A DNA stretch of 64,000 bases. It comes from Neopestalotiopsis rosae (Eukaryota; Ascomycota; Sordariomycetes; Amphisphaeriales; Sporocadaceae). A program made the position numbers and the translations under genes. Shown here one piece after another: positions 10,867 through 22,167 of this stretch (position 1 is its first letter; each line of letters opens with the position of its first letter). The DNA is taken from contig JALGAS010000005.1 of the NCBI GenBank assembly GCA_023078685.1, forward strand, positions 1,116,001-1,180,000, given 5' to 3'. The notes under the pieces were generated by a model. It made no database searches. It saw only the letters and a program-made list of their open reading frames with translations, and had not been told where the DNA came from.

Positions 10867-12958
10867 GAAGTTATTGGTATCAGTCAGTTTTGGATATATT
10901 ATTTTTCAAAATTCGTATAGCATGAAAGACTGCGTAGAGACGAAGATGTCCTTGAAGAAGCCGTGTTTGGTGTTGTGCTCCATGGATGCCAAGTTCTTGA
11001 ATTTATACATTTGTCAGAAGTCATTTCAATGAGCAGCTCATTGAGGCTATCTGCAATCATCGTCTAGAATGGGATTTTTACATCCTGTGCCTCCCGTTCG
11101 ACTCACCCGGCGCAATGGTTATTGGTCTGCCAGGTGAGACGCGATGCCGGATTGGGACCGGCGAAGAGCTGGTAGGAATTTATAGTACAGAGTGTGAGTG
11201 TACTGTGCCACTGTCAGCCCTATAGTCAATCTCGGCCAACCCAAAACGGCAAAGGATTATTCCGGTCAGCGCCCAATCCTTTGGGCACAATCATATCTCC
11301 GTCTCGATCGAGAAAACCCAGAAGTATTCTGCACATGTCATACAGGTCTCGCAGTTTGTGATTGTGGAAGACTCTTGTCGGCATTCAATCAGTCTTCAAC
11401 TGCAAAGAAGGCCGCTGAGCTGCTGGGCTGTGCTCGTCATGTAAATTGTTTCAGTGCAACAATTGCGCACTCGAAATATTTGAGGAATGGGAGTGTCAGA
11501 TGTTCTCTCTGTGATTCGATTGTATTTCTCTTCTCGGTCGTTCATTGAGTTAATACTACATTCATCTCGTTCGCAAAGTCTCAGTCGAGTTCTGTTGACC
11601 AGCGCAAGATTTGTGATGCGCACGGTCATTTGGATTGGCAAGGGTTGGTAGTCAAAGTCCTGGGCAGTCCCGCCCAGCGTCTTCTGCCATCACCGGTTCC
11701 GCTTAATAAGATCAAAGTTATGCTTGGTAAAAAAGGCTGGATAGATTATTGCAGTGGCTTTAATATAAATCATCTACCGAGAGTCTATACCTTGGTCATG
11801 GGCCTATTTTATGCCCGAGCCGTATACCGAAGAACCGAATCCAAGCGCCGCCAAACGTCTCAACCGCCTCCAGGGGCCCGTCTGAAGTCGATCCGAAACA
11901 GCGTGCGAGGCTCCACCTGCCAACCCATCACCGTCCATTGTCCAGTGCCGCCATTCCACAATGTTCAAATTCTCTCATTTTCATCTCAAAGATGCTCGTA
12001 CGATCTGATCAACCCCTGCGACCCCTTGTTCTTGGCTTCCAGACCCAAACATATGGGAAACGCCGTCTTACGCAATGCAACTTGGATCTTCGTGACGGGC
12101 GCAGATCCAATGATCAACTGCGATCATAGTGTAGATCTGTTCGGCCGCTACTGCCGGATCCACGCCGTCGCCAGGGTTTCTTGGCAGAGCCTCATCGTGC
12201 TGCATTGGGAATAACTTCAAACCATCTCTTGGTATTCTTCTCTGTTTGGACTCTTTGCCTCTAGTCGTCACCCCATCTTGACTTGTACATGCTGGCTATT
12301 TCAGGTTTGACATACCAAATGAAAATCCAGATTCGGATGACAAGGCTCGGCCATACCATCGGAATGTTGTCAATGCCCGTTGTTGCTCGGCATTGCCCTA
12401 TAAGCCAAGGTCGGAAGTTCCGAGGGAAAGGCAAACGCTTCGACACACTCGTGTCGTCGTCTACCCTCCCTCACACATCCAGGCGCCCAGACATCGGCGT
12501 GTCAACAACGTGGATATCAGGGTCAGGAGGTTGTACAGGCTTTGCACACATCTTGGAAAATGAACACAGCCTCCTCAATGGGCATGTCGCCAAGTTTGAC
12601 GCCGAGATGTGGATACAGACAGACCTGCTTTGACCGTTATTGTTTTTTGGGAAGGAGTGCCATTACCAAACCGAGTCATTCGACCTGGTGCATCGGTTGA
12701 TATATACCACGTCCTGGTACAGTCCACCACTTTAAATCAAGCTTAATTTTCTTTCCTTCCTTTCTCTGATTCGCGCTCATCGCTCTTTTTTGTGTGACTT
12801 TGTCCGTCTTCCTTTCGATTACTTCTCACTTCTCCAGTGGAGCAAGAGAGAACAGTCCGTTGACCGGTATCCTTGTTTGCAATATTCCATTCTTTTCATA
12901 ATTCACGAGTTACGCCATTATACATTCTTTGAGAGAAAGTCGCCTATCACTAGACATA
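10867..12958. other. intergenic, no supported gene
   Basis: About 2.1 kb lies between the divergently placed propeller gene and the cupredoxin gene. A 194-codon plus-strand frame at 11630-12214 has no domain, signal peptide or plausible splice partners. The last 250 bp are pyrimidine-rich (TTTTCTTTCCTTCCTTTC at about 12747) and follow a TATATA element at about 12700, a probable core promoter for the cupredoxin gene. Confidence 0.45.
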
Positions 12959-14025
12959 ATGCAGAGCATCATCAAGTCCGTTTTATTGGCCGCTGCCGCC
13001 GTGAGCGCCTTGCCGCAGCCATTCCCACAAGATGCTGCCGCCGCTACTGATCCATCAGCTGTGATGACTCCGGAGGAGGCGGCCGCACAAGCACTGAGGT
13101 CGTTCATGCCAAGCGGGTTCTCTGGTCAGTAATTCTCTGTAACTTGATCACTGTCACTATACACTAACACAAAGGGAAACAGTTCGAGCAAACCAAATCA
13201 TTCCCGTTGTCGTCGGTGGCCCGCAGGATACGTTTGTGCCGAATGTAGTCACCGCCGCCGTCGGCGATGTTGTACAATTCCAGTTCAGCAACGGCAACCA
13301 TACCGTCACACAGTCCGCGCAGGATGTTGGCTGTCAGCCTCTACAAGTAAGACATCATTATCAACCCTTCATTGATGGAGAGATTCGAGGTCATATATAC
13401 TAATCTGTCTCCTACACCAGGCATCTGTTGCTACTGCCATTCATTCAGGGCATATCCCATTTGTTGATGGTCAGACCACCGTCGGGACATTCAGCATGCC
13501 CGTCACGAGTACGGATCCCATGTTTCTCTACTGTGCAACGGGCCCTCATTGCCAAGAGGGTCAAGTAGTAGTCATTAATCCGTAAGATACCTTTTGCCAG
13601 AGCTCCTAGATCGAAAGAAGAAAAAAGAAAAGCAACAATACTAACATTCTCTGTCCAGCGCCACGGCCCAACAAGTCGTCGACTATGCCAAAATTTCCCA
13701 AGCCTCGAGCCAAAGTGGTGACGGTACCACCGTCGTAGGCGGTACCGTGGCCCAGATCCCCCTCGAGCTGGCCGCCTTTGTGCCTGCTCCCGCCCAAGCC
13801 GCCGCACCTGCTGCTCCTCCCGCTGCAGAGGCACCCGCTGCTGCCGATCCTGCTGCTGCGCCCGCCGCTGATCCCGCCGCTACTTCTGCGGCTGCGGCTG
13901 CACCCCCGGCGGCGAGTGCAATTACCTTGACTATACCCCCAGCTGGCGCTCCGGCTGCTACCGACGCCGCTGCTGTGGGTAGTAGCACAACGACGGTGAC
14001 GGTGACTGTGCCGCCGGCTGCTTGA
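12959..14025 (+). CDS. secreted cupredoxin-domain protein with Ala/Pro-rich tail
   Basis: There are four exons: 12959-13124, 13183-13346, 13421-13581 and 13659-14025, giving 285 residues. The introns are 58, 74 and 77 nt, each with a CTAAC/CTAAT branch. A signal peptide (SVLLAAAAVSA) and a short propeptide-like region precede a plastocyanin-type domain of about 100 residues. The copper ligands can be placed: His in SNGNHTVTQS, then Cys and His in YCATGPHCQEGQ. The position usually held by Met is Gln. The last 110 residues are almost all Ala, Pro, Thr and Ser, ending TVTVTVPPAA. Unlike many fungal relatives there is no obvious hydrophobic GPI signal at the C terminus, so the protein is probably released or wall-associated. 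Function is unknown. Confidence 0.8.
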
Positions 14026-15645
14026 GTCATTTTTCCAGGACGAGATGATGTTCTCTTTTCTTTTGCCCTTCTGGAAGGGCCATAAGGAAACTTTTCGGAA
14101 ACAAGAATTCATAACAATTGGTAGAGGGCTTGTATTTTCCTATCAAATGTAGACACCATTCCAGTATGATAGAACGTATACCACTTCTGTCGCAATTGTA
14201 TAATCAAATTTGGTCGAATGCTCTTAATCATGGACCGAACTTTGGGTGTGTAATTCCAACACACTACTTGCGTGCATCCAACGTGACAGAGGATACACTT
14301 GGCCGACTCGAAAACATCTCCTCTGGGTGCAGTACCTTCAGTCAAATATCAGGCTCGTGGTGGAGGAGAAGTACGTGAGGGACTAGCTCTTCATCGTTGA
14401 AGCATCGACTGGGCCAAGAGGAATCTACGATGACCGTTTTCATTGTCGTTGCATTATGGTGCACCTGCACAAATTGAGTGACTTGGACCAAGGACTAGCA
14501 TGCCTTTTACACCTGCAAGCTGACCAAGATGACGAATGCGGGGATTAAAACCAGCAATTCCATCCCAATCTTCTGTCACAGACAGGAAGGAGTATCGCTA
14601 GATCACAGAGCGTGGAGCAGAAGGACAAAAGTTCTGACGCTATCTCGAAGATTTGCTCTTTGGGCAGAGCCCCCGCAGTGTTCCTTCTAGCAATCAAAAT
14701 GATGCAACCGCGATGGTGATACGTCAAGGAAGGTGGCTCTCTCCAGAAGAAGATCATTTTTGTTGTTGTTTTTTGACACGAGATCCCAGCTTAAACTTTT
14801 CTCCTCCTCCTCCATTACCTATCAATACCTTTACTTATACTTTTTCTCACTTTTACCCTATCCTTTCTCAGTTCAACAAGGTCTCTACAACTGAAGTACA
14901 ACACGGAGAAGACGGCGCGGAGATGCTCGAGGGAGCATGGTGCTTCAAGATAAATCGCCTTATGGAAGTGGTCGTACCTGCAACAGGACCTCTACCGGAG
15001 ATGTTCGGACAAGAAGCGACAACGTTACAACCGTGCGGCGTGAGAGAAAAACCGTCATGTTACAGTTGTTTTGGTTAGTAATGTCAACTTGGCCCATACA
15101 CGTCTAGCGCACCGATTTTGGGCTAATATCAAGCTTCGCAGCTGATATGGAATACGTGGTTCCGGTCCTCCCCTCCCTGCAGGCCGGTGACCAAAGTGGA
15201 CGCGAAGTCATCAAGTGACCACCAGCATCACTTCATGACATGGAAGTTCATCCATCGTCCAAATCTACATCCATGTCACGGCCACTGTCTTTCCTGACTT
15301 TCCCATCTCTGCTGTCTGTGCCGGACAACACTCGCGGTAGCGTTTACGGTGAATGTCGACCATTCACATTGGTTCCTGGCAGTGTATGATCACGACAATC
15401 ATATTCAGTATTCCCGGCTATGCTATCTCTTGTCCTCAGATCAGAGAATACCCAAACATTCGCAGCTTTGCCTTCTAGTCTGTTCCGTCGAGAAGCGACC
15501 GAGAGTCCTCAAGATACCCTCGCTCTTTCGACATAAGCTTGTGCTTCTGAAGCCAAATAGAAAACCATGGGCTGCATGCCGACTCCGGAAAAGCGTCGTA
15601 CCATGACTCCGTCTAATAAGGAACGGCGTCGACCACGTCCGATGA
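14026..15645. other. intergenic, no supported gene
   Basis: Several frames of 70-140 codons occur (for example 14653-15078), but none has a domain, signal peptide or consistent splice signals. The segment ends at a stop codon (15643-15645) that begins the decayed frame downstream. Confidence 0.4.
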
Positions 15646-15984
15646 CAGCCAAGTCGAGTATCATATCAAAGGCTCAAAAGGGATTATCTGATTTCCTCCC
15701 CATCTACCGTACACAAGGAGTACTGGGCATGGAAGCTGGCTTGCAATCGTACTGGATGTTCAGACGAGGACAGAAGTAAGGCAGTAAATCACGCCAACGA
15801 GTTCCTAAAGGAGCGCCATATGATTCAGGAACTTGACCGTCTCCATACCATGCAGATGATCGAAAAGACCCACGAACTGATGAAGCTAGCTGAGGCTGCT
15901 TATAAGGACGTTTCCTTTGATCCTGAGGAGGGCTTTGGGTCAAGCTCGCAAGCTTCACACCGATACTATCGGAAGGAAGAATAG
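15646..15984 (+). pseudogene. decayed coding relic with charged helical C terminus
   Basis: A 112-codon frame without an early ATG runs from a TGA at 15643 to TAG at 15982-15984. Its codons make coherent protein: HKEYWAWKLACNRTG, then SDEDRSKAVNHANEFLKER, and a long amphipathic helix with repeated Met, His and Leu. Another frame (15567-15779) overlaps it and ends inside it, suggesting an old frameshift or a lost upstream exon. It is followed at once by AT-rich DNA containing a run of ten A residues (about 16071-16080). It may be the tail of a mobile element or of a dead gene; I cannot name the family. Confidence 0.35.
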
Positions 15985-16934
15985 CACCAAAACTCTGGCC
16001 CTAGAGCCCGTATAGGCTTTTTAACGGTTTTTTAGTAAAATAATAAGTGCTAAATAAATTATTTTCTTTCTAAAAAAAAAAGTTCTTTTTTAATCAACTA
16101 CCTTTTTTTATTAGGTCTCCCTCTTTTATTTATTTGCTGTTGGAATTCCGTTCTAGCCTGGGAATCCGGACTGCAATGCATTGTCGTAGGCAATTTCTGA
16201 CCCAAACGGAACAGCGGATTCAACGGCTGTACGGCTTTGAGAATGACTTCCGCTTGAAGCCATCAATTTCGCTCTCGCCTTTTATATTGCAACGGCAGCG
16301 TATGAGCATGGGCATGCTGTGATCCATCTGACTGTCCGTACTGTCCTTCTGCTGCATTGTATCAATCCTAAGCAGTCCGGCACAAACGAGATGCTTGCTG
16401 AGTAGAAGAACACTTTGACTAAAGGATTCACCTACGAGATGTCAGTGTTCAAACTTTGAACGTCGCAGATTTCCCAGGACGATATCGAAAATCTGTGTGT
16501 GGTCCAGTGGCCGTAGTGAAGTAGACTATCTCTGCTGGAGAAGAAGAAAGCTAAATGGGAACAATGGTACTCAATCAAGAGTGTTCTGCTAGATGTGCAT
16601 CGCACTCAATCAGTAACACATTTTCGGGGTGCTCAAAGGTATTCCACAATGCGTTAACATTCGAATCATTTCACAGCTTCGAGAGACGGAACCCGCATGT
16701 CTCGCACATTCGCTGCTCCAGCTATGTGCAACCCATTGAAACTCAGGGGTTCGCTCGTAGCGACGGGTCATTGATGTTCTCGAAAATTGTAAGGTATTTG
16801 TCATATGTGTTGTCACCAAGTATGATGCAGAAAATACTATGATCGGGAGTCGTCTTGGCATGTTGGGAAAAGCCTTCTGGGTTGTTGATTTTATTTTTAA
16901 TCATAAATTATGCATATATACATCTTTTCCGTTC
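15985..16934. other. AT-rich tract then unassigned DNA
   Basis: 15990-16140 is strongly AT-rich with homopolymer A and T runs. The remainder has no coding signal that I can support and contains the 3' flank of the minus-strand phosphatase gene. Confidence 0.4.
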
Positions 16935-18407
16935 TCAACTCGCAGCGCATGCTGCAGTCCATCTTGCGTCACCGTGCGTCACATTGAGCGCGGCGGAGAC
17001 GGTATCAGCAGCAAGAAACTCTTCAAAGCTACAAGTTCCATACTCATCGCTCTGGCATCCGGTTGGACTCAGGTCAAAGTTGGCCTCATTCAGCAGCAGC
17101 TGGATCCTGGTATCGTCGCCGCACGATAGGCTTCTCCAGAACATTTGTGCGGCAAAGGGCACCTGATTGGCCGTTCGCCAAGCGCGGGTAGCATTGACGG
17201 GTCCCTCGGGAGGGTATGAAGGGTCCGCGGCCAGTCCCAGCGCAGTCAGACCCAGGTCGATGGTGGTGTCGTGTCCAAAGTTCAATGACAGGTTGGGTCC
17301 CGAGCCCTGCTGGAGGAACGAGGTCACATTGGAAACGAGGAGGCTGCCCACGACGGTGCCCATGTCGTCTGGCAGGCCGTAACCGAAAGCGCCTCGCATC
17401 AGGAGGTCATACTCGTACTCGTGGTTGAGAATCTCCTCCGGGAGAAAAATGGGACACCACGGTGACGAGTCAATGCCATACACGGCGGTACCGTAGGCGC
17501 AAGCATACAACATGCCGTGGACGTGGGCAGCAGTGAAGTTGACTGTCGGGTAGGCTTCAGAGAGGACGCTGTTGATGCGCTTCGCAATGGGCGGCAGATA
17601 CACGGCACCCCATTCGCTGACCAGACTGCCTCCGAGGCTGTACTCCCAGCCGTCGCAGGTATCGACGGGGGTGATCCAGCTCACGGTGAGATCGTCCTCG
17701 GCGATGCGCTCGAGGGTCGCGGTCGAGTTGGCGTAGCGGCCGTAGTAGCCGTCCATGAACCACATGGCCGACTCAACGACGCGGTCCTGGTCGCCGGCGA
17801 GCACGACGTCGGTGTACAGGTCCGGGTACTTGAGCTTCATGGCCACGCCATGATCAAAGAGCTGCTGGCGGCCAGTGGCGGACAGGTCATTGATGGTGAA
17901 GGTGCTGTTCCAGCCGGCCGTCAGAAAGGCATAGTCGGCCGGCAGCTCCGTCTGCGGGGTCGAGAAGAGGGCCGAATTGTTGTTGATGTAGTACGACAGG
18001 TTCTGTATCACGCCCACCTCGTCCGACAGAGGGTTGCGGCTGCCGTGGCGGTGCACGAGGAAGCCCTTTTCGACCGTACACCCCGGCGGCGTGCCCGATT
18101 TGAGGGAGGCCGGCGTATTGTCTGGCACAAAGTACGGCGACAGGTTGCCCAGGTGCTTGTACAGGTCAAACTTGCAGGATGCTCCCGATAGCACGGGCAC
18201 TGCTGCCAGCGACGGCACCAACAAGAGAGCCTTTTTCCACGATCCAACCATCATGAGAATGAAGACGGCCAAGCCCAGAAACGTGAGTCTTTTCCAGTCA
18301 TTGCGTCGACCCTGACGCGGACGTTGATAACCTTTTGTATTCGTCGGCCCCTTGCCTTGCTTGACGTCGCCCTGCTGGAGGATTCCCGACATGGTGTTTA
18401 GCTGCAT
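16935..18407 (-). CDS. histidine acid phosphatase / phytase family, membrane-anchored
   Basis: A single exon encodes 490 residues. The enzyme class removes phosphate from esters such as inositol phosphates through a phosphohistidine. The catalytic RHGSRNP lies at residues 120-126 and the proton-donor HD pair (LNFGHDTTIDL) at 379-380. An N-terminal basic stretch (about 25-40) is followed by a hydrophobic helix (LTFLGLAVFILMMVG, about 41-55) and then a second hydrophobic patch. This predicts a type II membrane anchor with the catalytic domain outside the cytosol, not a simple cleaved signal peptide. Seven or more sequons and paired cysteines fit a secretory-pathway enzyme. A second in-frame ATG five codons in could be the true start. 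Confidence 0.85.
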   Translation of the reverse strand: MQLNTMSGILQQGDVKQGKGPTNTKGYQRPRQGRRNDWKRLTFLGLAVFILMMVGSWKKALLLVPSLAAVPVLSGASCKFDLYKHLGNLSPYFVPDNTPASLKSGTPPGCTVEKGFLVHRHGSRNPLSDEVGVIQNLSYYINNNSALFSTPQTELPADYAFLTAGWNSTFTINDLSATGRQQLFDHGVAMKLKYPDLYTDVVLAGDQDRVVESAMWFMDGYYGRYANSTATLERIAEDDLTVSWITPVDTCDGWEYSLGGSLVSEWGAVYLPPIAKRINSVLSEAYPTVNFTAAHVHGMLYACAYGTAVYGIDSSPWCPIFLPEEILNHEYEYDLLMRGAFGYGLPDDMGTVVGSLLVSNVTSFLQQGSGPNLSLNFGHDTTIDLGLTALGLAADPSYPPEGPVNATRAWRTANQVPFAAQMFWRSLSCGDDTRIQLLLNEANFDLSPTGCQSDEYGTCSFEEFLAADTVSAALNVTHGDARWTAACAAS

Positions 18408-18919
18408 GAGCTAGGTAGTAGGTACCTAGTAGGGCGGGTTCACATCAAGGGGCGCGGCCGGACAACCGACGATGATCGCACTTCCACCTTCCTATTGAGG
18501 CACAAGGTCGCGTGCTCACTTGAGCGGCGCGGACGTCGGTCTATCGTCTGTCGGAGCGAGGCTGCTAATTGATATGGATAACCGGCTCACTTATCAGGCT
18601 CAATCTATCGGCCCTGGTCCTCAGCTCCGAGTAATAAGATTGATGTAAGTGGCAATTGTATGTGGTTGGAGGTTGGGACGGACGAGGAAGGACTGGGGGC
18701 CCGCAAGGTAGCGTCACTGATTCCCAGTAACCGATGGCTTGGGTCAGTGCAACCTCCACTAACACCACCTGTTCAACCATTGGCCCAGGCGTTGATAGGC
18801 ACCATACTAGCCAGCAATGATGATGCTGAATTTCATGTCACTTATCTCTACGCACTGCCATGCAATGGGCCTTCTTTGATTGAAATCACCTTGACTCGTT
18901 TTTCATTACTCGAAAAGTT
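18408..18919. other. intergenic
   Basis: The interval is the upstream region of the phosphatase gene and 3' flank of the NmrA-like gene. No gene is seen. Confidence 0.5.
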
Positions 18920-20062
18920 CTACAATGGCGCAAATGTCTGCGAGAACAATTCCGCGACCTGCGGCGGCAATTCGCGGTAGGACTCTAGTCTACCCTCCAC
19001 CACCAGGTCCTCCAGAGACGCTGGCGCATACCCTGGGACCTGCCAGATATCGGTCCCAACCATCTCTATCTGCTGGCCGCTGCCCCAAATCTTGCGACAG
19101 TACCATGCCAAAGCAAAGGGACTTCCGACCGCAAGTTCATGTTCGATTTTGTTGTTAATCTTTTCCAGGTCGTGGGTAATAATCTGTGGTGCTTCGCCGT
19201 GCCGCTTTTCCAGGGCCAGAGCTAGCGCTTTACCAGTCGGCCGCAACTCTGAAAGGCCAATGTCCCTGTTTCGTAGCTGTTCAATTGGTGTAGTCGCAAA
19301 GAGGGATGCATAGGCCGCTGCAACATAGCGGCGCGTACTAATTGTTATTATAGTCAGCAATGATCTCGCTGTAGTCATGATGCCTGATTTTGATGATTAC
19401 TCACCAGATATTCAATGGTTTGTCGGCGCTTTCGCCTGAGAATACGAGTCTGTTGCCGGCATAGTCGACGCCCATGGCCCTGCGAGGTTGTTTTAGTACA
19501 CCTCACATCTTTGAGGGGACGGAGAAGAAAGAAGACTTACATTGTTCCCAGAGCGAACTCGGCAAAATTGCCAGGAAGGACTATTGTCATTGGAATGGAC
19601 GCCTCTCGAGCCGCAGACTCGACGGCGTCCTTGGCACCGTTGACGCCGATGCGAAGTCCTTGCTCGTCATACCGAGCAGCCAAATCAGATGGAACAAAGA
19701 GCTTTACATTTGTCTTGGGAATGGCCTTGATGAATGCGTGCTGTTTGGTAACTCCCTCGTGGCCCACGAGAGATCTGGCGGGGGACAAGTGATGAAAGTC
19801 AGTCATCAAGCGCCCTTGGATAAGTTGAGTATTGCACGGGACTTTGGACTCACATGACAATGTCTATATCTTGAAGCGCAGCAATCAGTGCAGTTTCGTC
19901 ATCAAGATCAACTTGAATCTTCTTGACGTCGCCGGCAATGCCAGAAACATCAGACCCAGAACGGTACAGTACGGTGACTGGTGCACCGGAGGTGGCGAGG
20001 CTATCGACAATGGCGGAACTAGCCCAGCCTCGATGGCCGTACACTGCAATGCGGTTATACAT
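18920..20062 (-). CDS. NmrA-like / isoflavone-reductase-like NAD(P)-binding protein
   Basis: There are four exons on the minus strand: 20062-19854, 19774-19541, 19479-19405 and 19337-18920, giving 311 residues. The introns (79, 61 and 67 nt) start GTGAGT, GTAAGT and GTGAGT. The N terminus is a Rossmann strand-loop with the family's glycine-rich turn (IAVYGHRGWASSAI), followed by VTVLYRSGSDV and an acidic IQVDLDDETAL segment. DIDIVISLVGHEG and the FVPSDLAARYDEQG block match NmrA-type atypical short-chain reductases. Members are either nitrogen-repressor-like redox sensors or small-molecule reductases; nothing here decides between them. It lies between the phosphatase and alpha/beta hydrolase genes on the same strand. 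Confidence 0.8.
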
Positions 20063-20961
20063 TGTTGTTGCGAGATTGAGATGTCAAGTAGAAGTATATA
20101 AGATGTTATTGAACGATGCTGGTTTGTCTACATCATGCGTGATATATTCTTGGCCTATATATAAAGCAAGATATTTCATTATTCCTGTGGTATAGAAATT
20201 CTGTATCGTTCATTTGTCATTTACGGGCAGAAGATCTACCATAGCTGCCTTCCATCGTGCATTTGATCCCGCAAATCCGTTATTCCGTAGTTGTAAGTCC
20301 GTTTATTATGTATACGTAGGCTTCTGATAGAAATCAGAATATGTACGATAGTATATCTGTCAGCAGAAGTTCAATTCCTATCTCGAGGCTTGAGGGAAGG
20401 GCCCACAGCGGCATGTCGGTGGGGTCCGGTGTGGGAGACATGTGGGAGTCTACGGGCGAACTTAGTGGGAGTCAAGTACGAGTCAAGAAGCAGAGTGGGA
20501 GCCATGTGGGAGTATGGGATGTGAGGTAGGATGAAGGTGAGAGGATTGTTGACGGCTTGAATGTGACAAAGATCCCCCTTGCGCACCAGATTGCTATTAT
20601 TACATGCAACTTAACACTATGCAAGAGCAAAGAAGAAAGGTGAAGGATTTATAGACAAGTCTCCTTGAATTATAACCACTAAATGAACTTTCTTGACAAT
20701 CATCGCTACACGCTCATAGCGAGCTTTCGAGACCTTCAAAGCTCGGCAGCAGAATGATCTCACTATTGTGCAGACCAAGGAAATTCGGAACGCAGTTCAA
20801 GTAGTTCGGGAAACTTACCTCAGCCTCTATCATGGTCAGCTCAGAATGAGTCTTTGGAAGTAACGTAGGCGAATATTTGTCTTCATACTAAATCTCACGT
20901 GAACATATAGTCTATATACGGAAACGAAGATAATAACAACACCTTACGTACTAGTTCACAC
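20063..20961. other. intergenic
   Basis: No gene is supported. Several GTGGGAG/GAGTC-type short repeats occur at about 20400-20530 without a clear period. Confidence 0.4.
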
Positions 20962-22167
20962 TTAGACGCGTCCACTGAGCTTCTCTCCCACCGCCATACG
21001 CTCTGCCAGTAACTCATGCAGCCACGGTGTCCGCTCCATGACGGGCGCATGACCCATACCTTCCACAATGACGGGCGCGCCAGGCTGAATATACTCGACC
21101 AATTTCCTGCCGTGAGGGATGGAAATCATGTTGTCCTCGGTGCCGTGCAGCACCAGGATGCGCTCGCGGCCGACCTTGTCGGCCATGTCCTTGAGCTGCT
21201 CGGGGCTCTTGTGGTGCCAGCCGCAGGCAATGAGCTGGCACACGAAACCCTTCTTGGTGAACCCCTCCGTGTCCATCTGCTTGGTGATCTCCTGGGCGGC
21301 GAAGCGGTCAAAGTTGGTCTCGAACATGAGGTACTCGCCACCGTTGGGGGGCATCTTGCACTTTGGCGTCGCGGCCGTGGGCGGCTCGGCGGCGTCGGGC
21401 AGGTCGAGAAACGTCTTGTTGAAGATGTTTCCCGCGGCGAACTCAATAGTGCGGTCCAGGGACTTGGGCAGCAGCATGGTGATGCGCTGCATCATGTTCT
21501 CGGAAAAGGTGGTCGTGTTTTCGATGACGGCGGCCGTGCAGAGCAGGTTGAGCGAGGCGATGCGGTCCGGGATCAGCACGCCCAGCTCCTGCGCAATCAT
21601 GCCGCCCATGGAGAGGCCACAGACGTGCACCTGGCGCGACTCGGTCCAGCCGACGTGGTCGAGCACCTCGATAATGTCCCTGGCCATCTCCGAGGTCGAG
21701 TAGCGCGAGAGCGGCTTGCCGGATCCGCCCATGCCCCGGTTGTCAATGATCAGGACCGAGTACTTGTCTGCATGGTAGTGACCAAAGTGCATGGTCTGGC
21801 GCTGGTAAGAGCTTTTAAGGAAGCCGAGGCCGCAGATCCACTGTAATGAGAGTCAACACCAAATCTCGTCGTCATTTCAATCTTGACGTCTCAAGAAAGA
21901 AAGTGGCCCCGAAAAGATAGAAGCTTACAAGCATCTTGATGGGTCCTTCACCGTGGATTTCCCACGAGATATCAATAGGTCCTCCACGGTTGGCCGCAAC
22001 GGGCAACAAGCCTTGGCGGTCTGCCTCAAGATGCCATACTGCGGTGTGAAATGCTGGGTGTTTCTTGATATCTTCGGCCAGAGACCGCTGAGGTTTTGTA
22101 ATTGTTGCCCTACTTTTTGTTTGAGTACTTGCAATACTGATGGTTTATTGTTGCGCTCTACTCACAT
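20962..22167 (-). CDS. alpha/beta hydrolase (RutD-like/esterase type)
   Basis: The coding exons on the minus strand are 22167-22166 (the bases AT only), 22109-21929 and 21840-20962, giving 353 residues. The protein begins MATITKPQRSLAEDIKKHPA, which fits the usual start of this fungal family. It then has GGPIDISWEIHGEGP, an oxyanion WICGLG, the nucleophile elbow GLSMGG (Ser near 138), the acid in LHGTEDN, and the catalytic His in EGMGHAP. The initiator ATG is split AT|G by a 56-nt intron (22165-22110, GTGAGT...TAG). The next intron is 88 nt. It is a soluble hydrolase with unknown substrate. The downstream-strand neighbour is a flavin monooxygenase, suggesting a shared catabolic role. Confidence 0.8.

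Noticed and set aside
11630..12214. 194-codon plus-strand frame
   Set aside because: No recognisable domain, mixed composition and no promoter-like context; likely chance.
21016..21846. 276-codon plus-strand frame opposite the alpha/beta hydrolase
   Set aside because: Antisense shadow; the minus strand carries the catalytic motifs.
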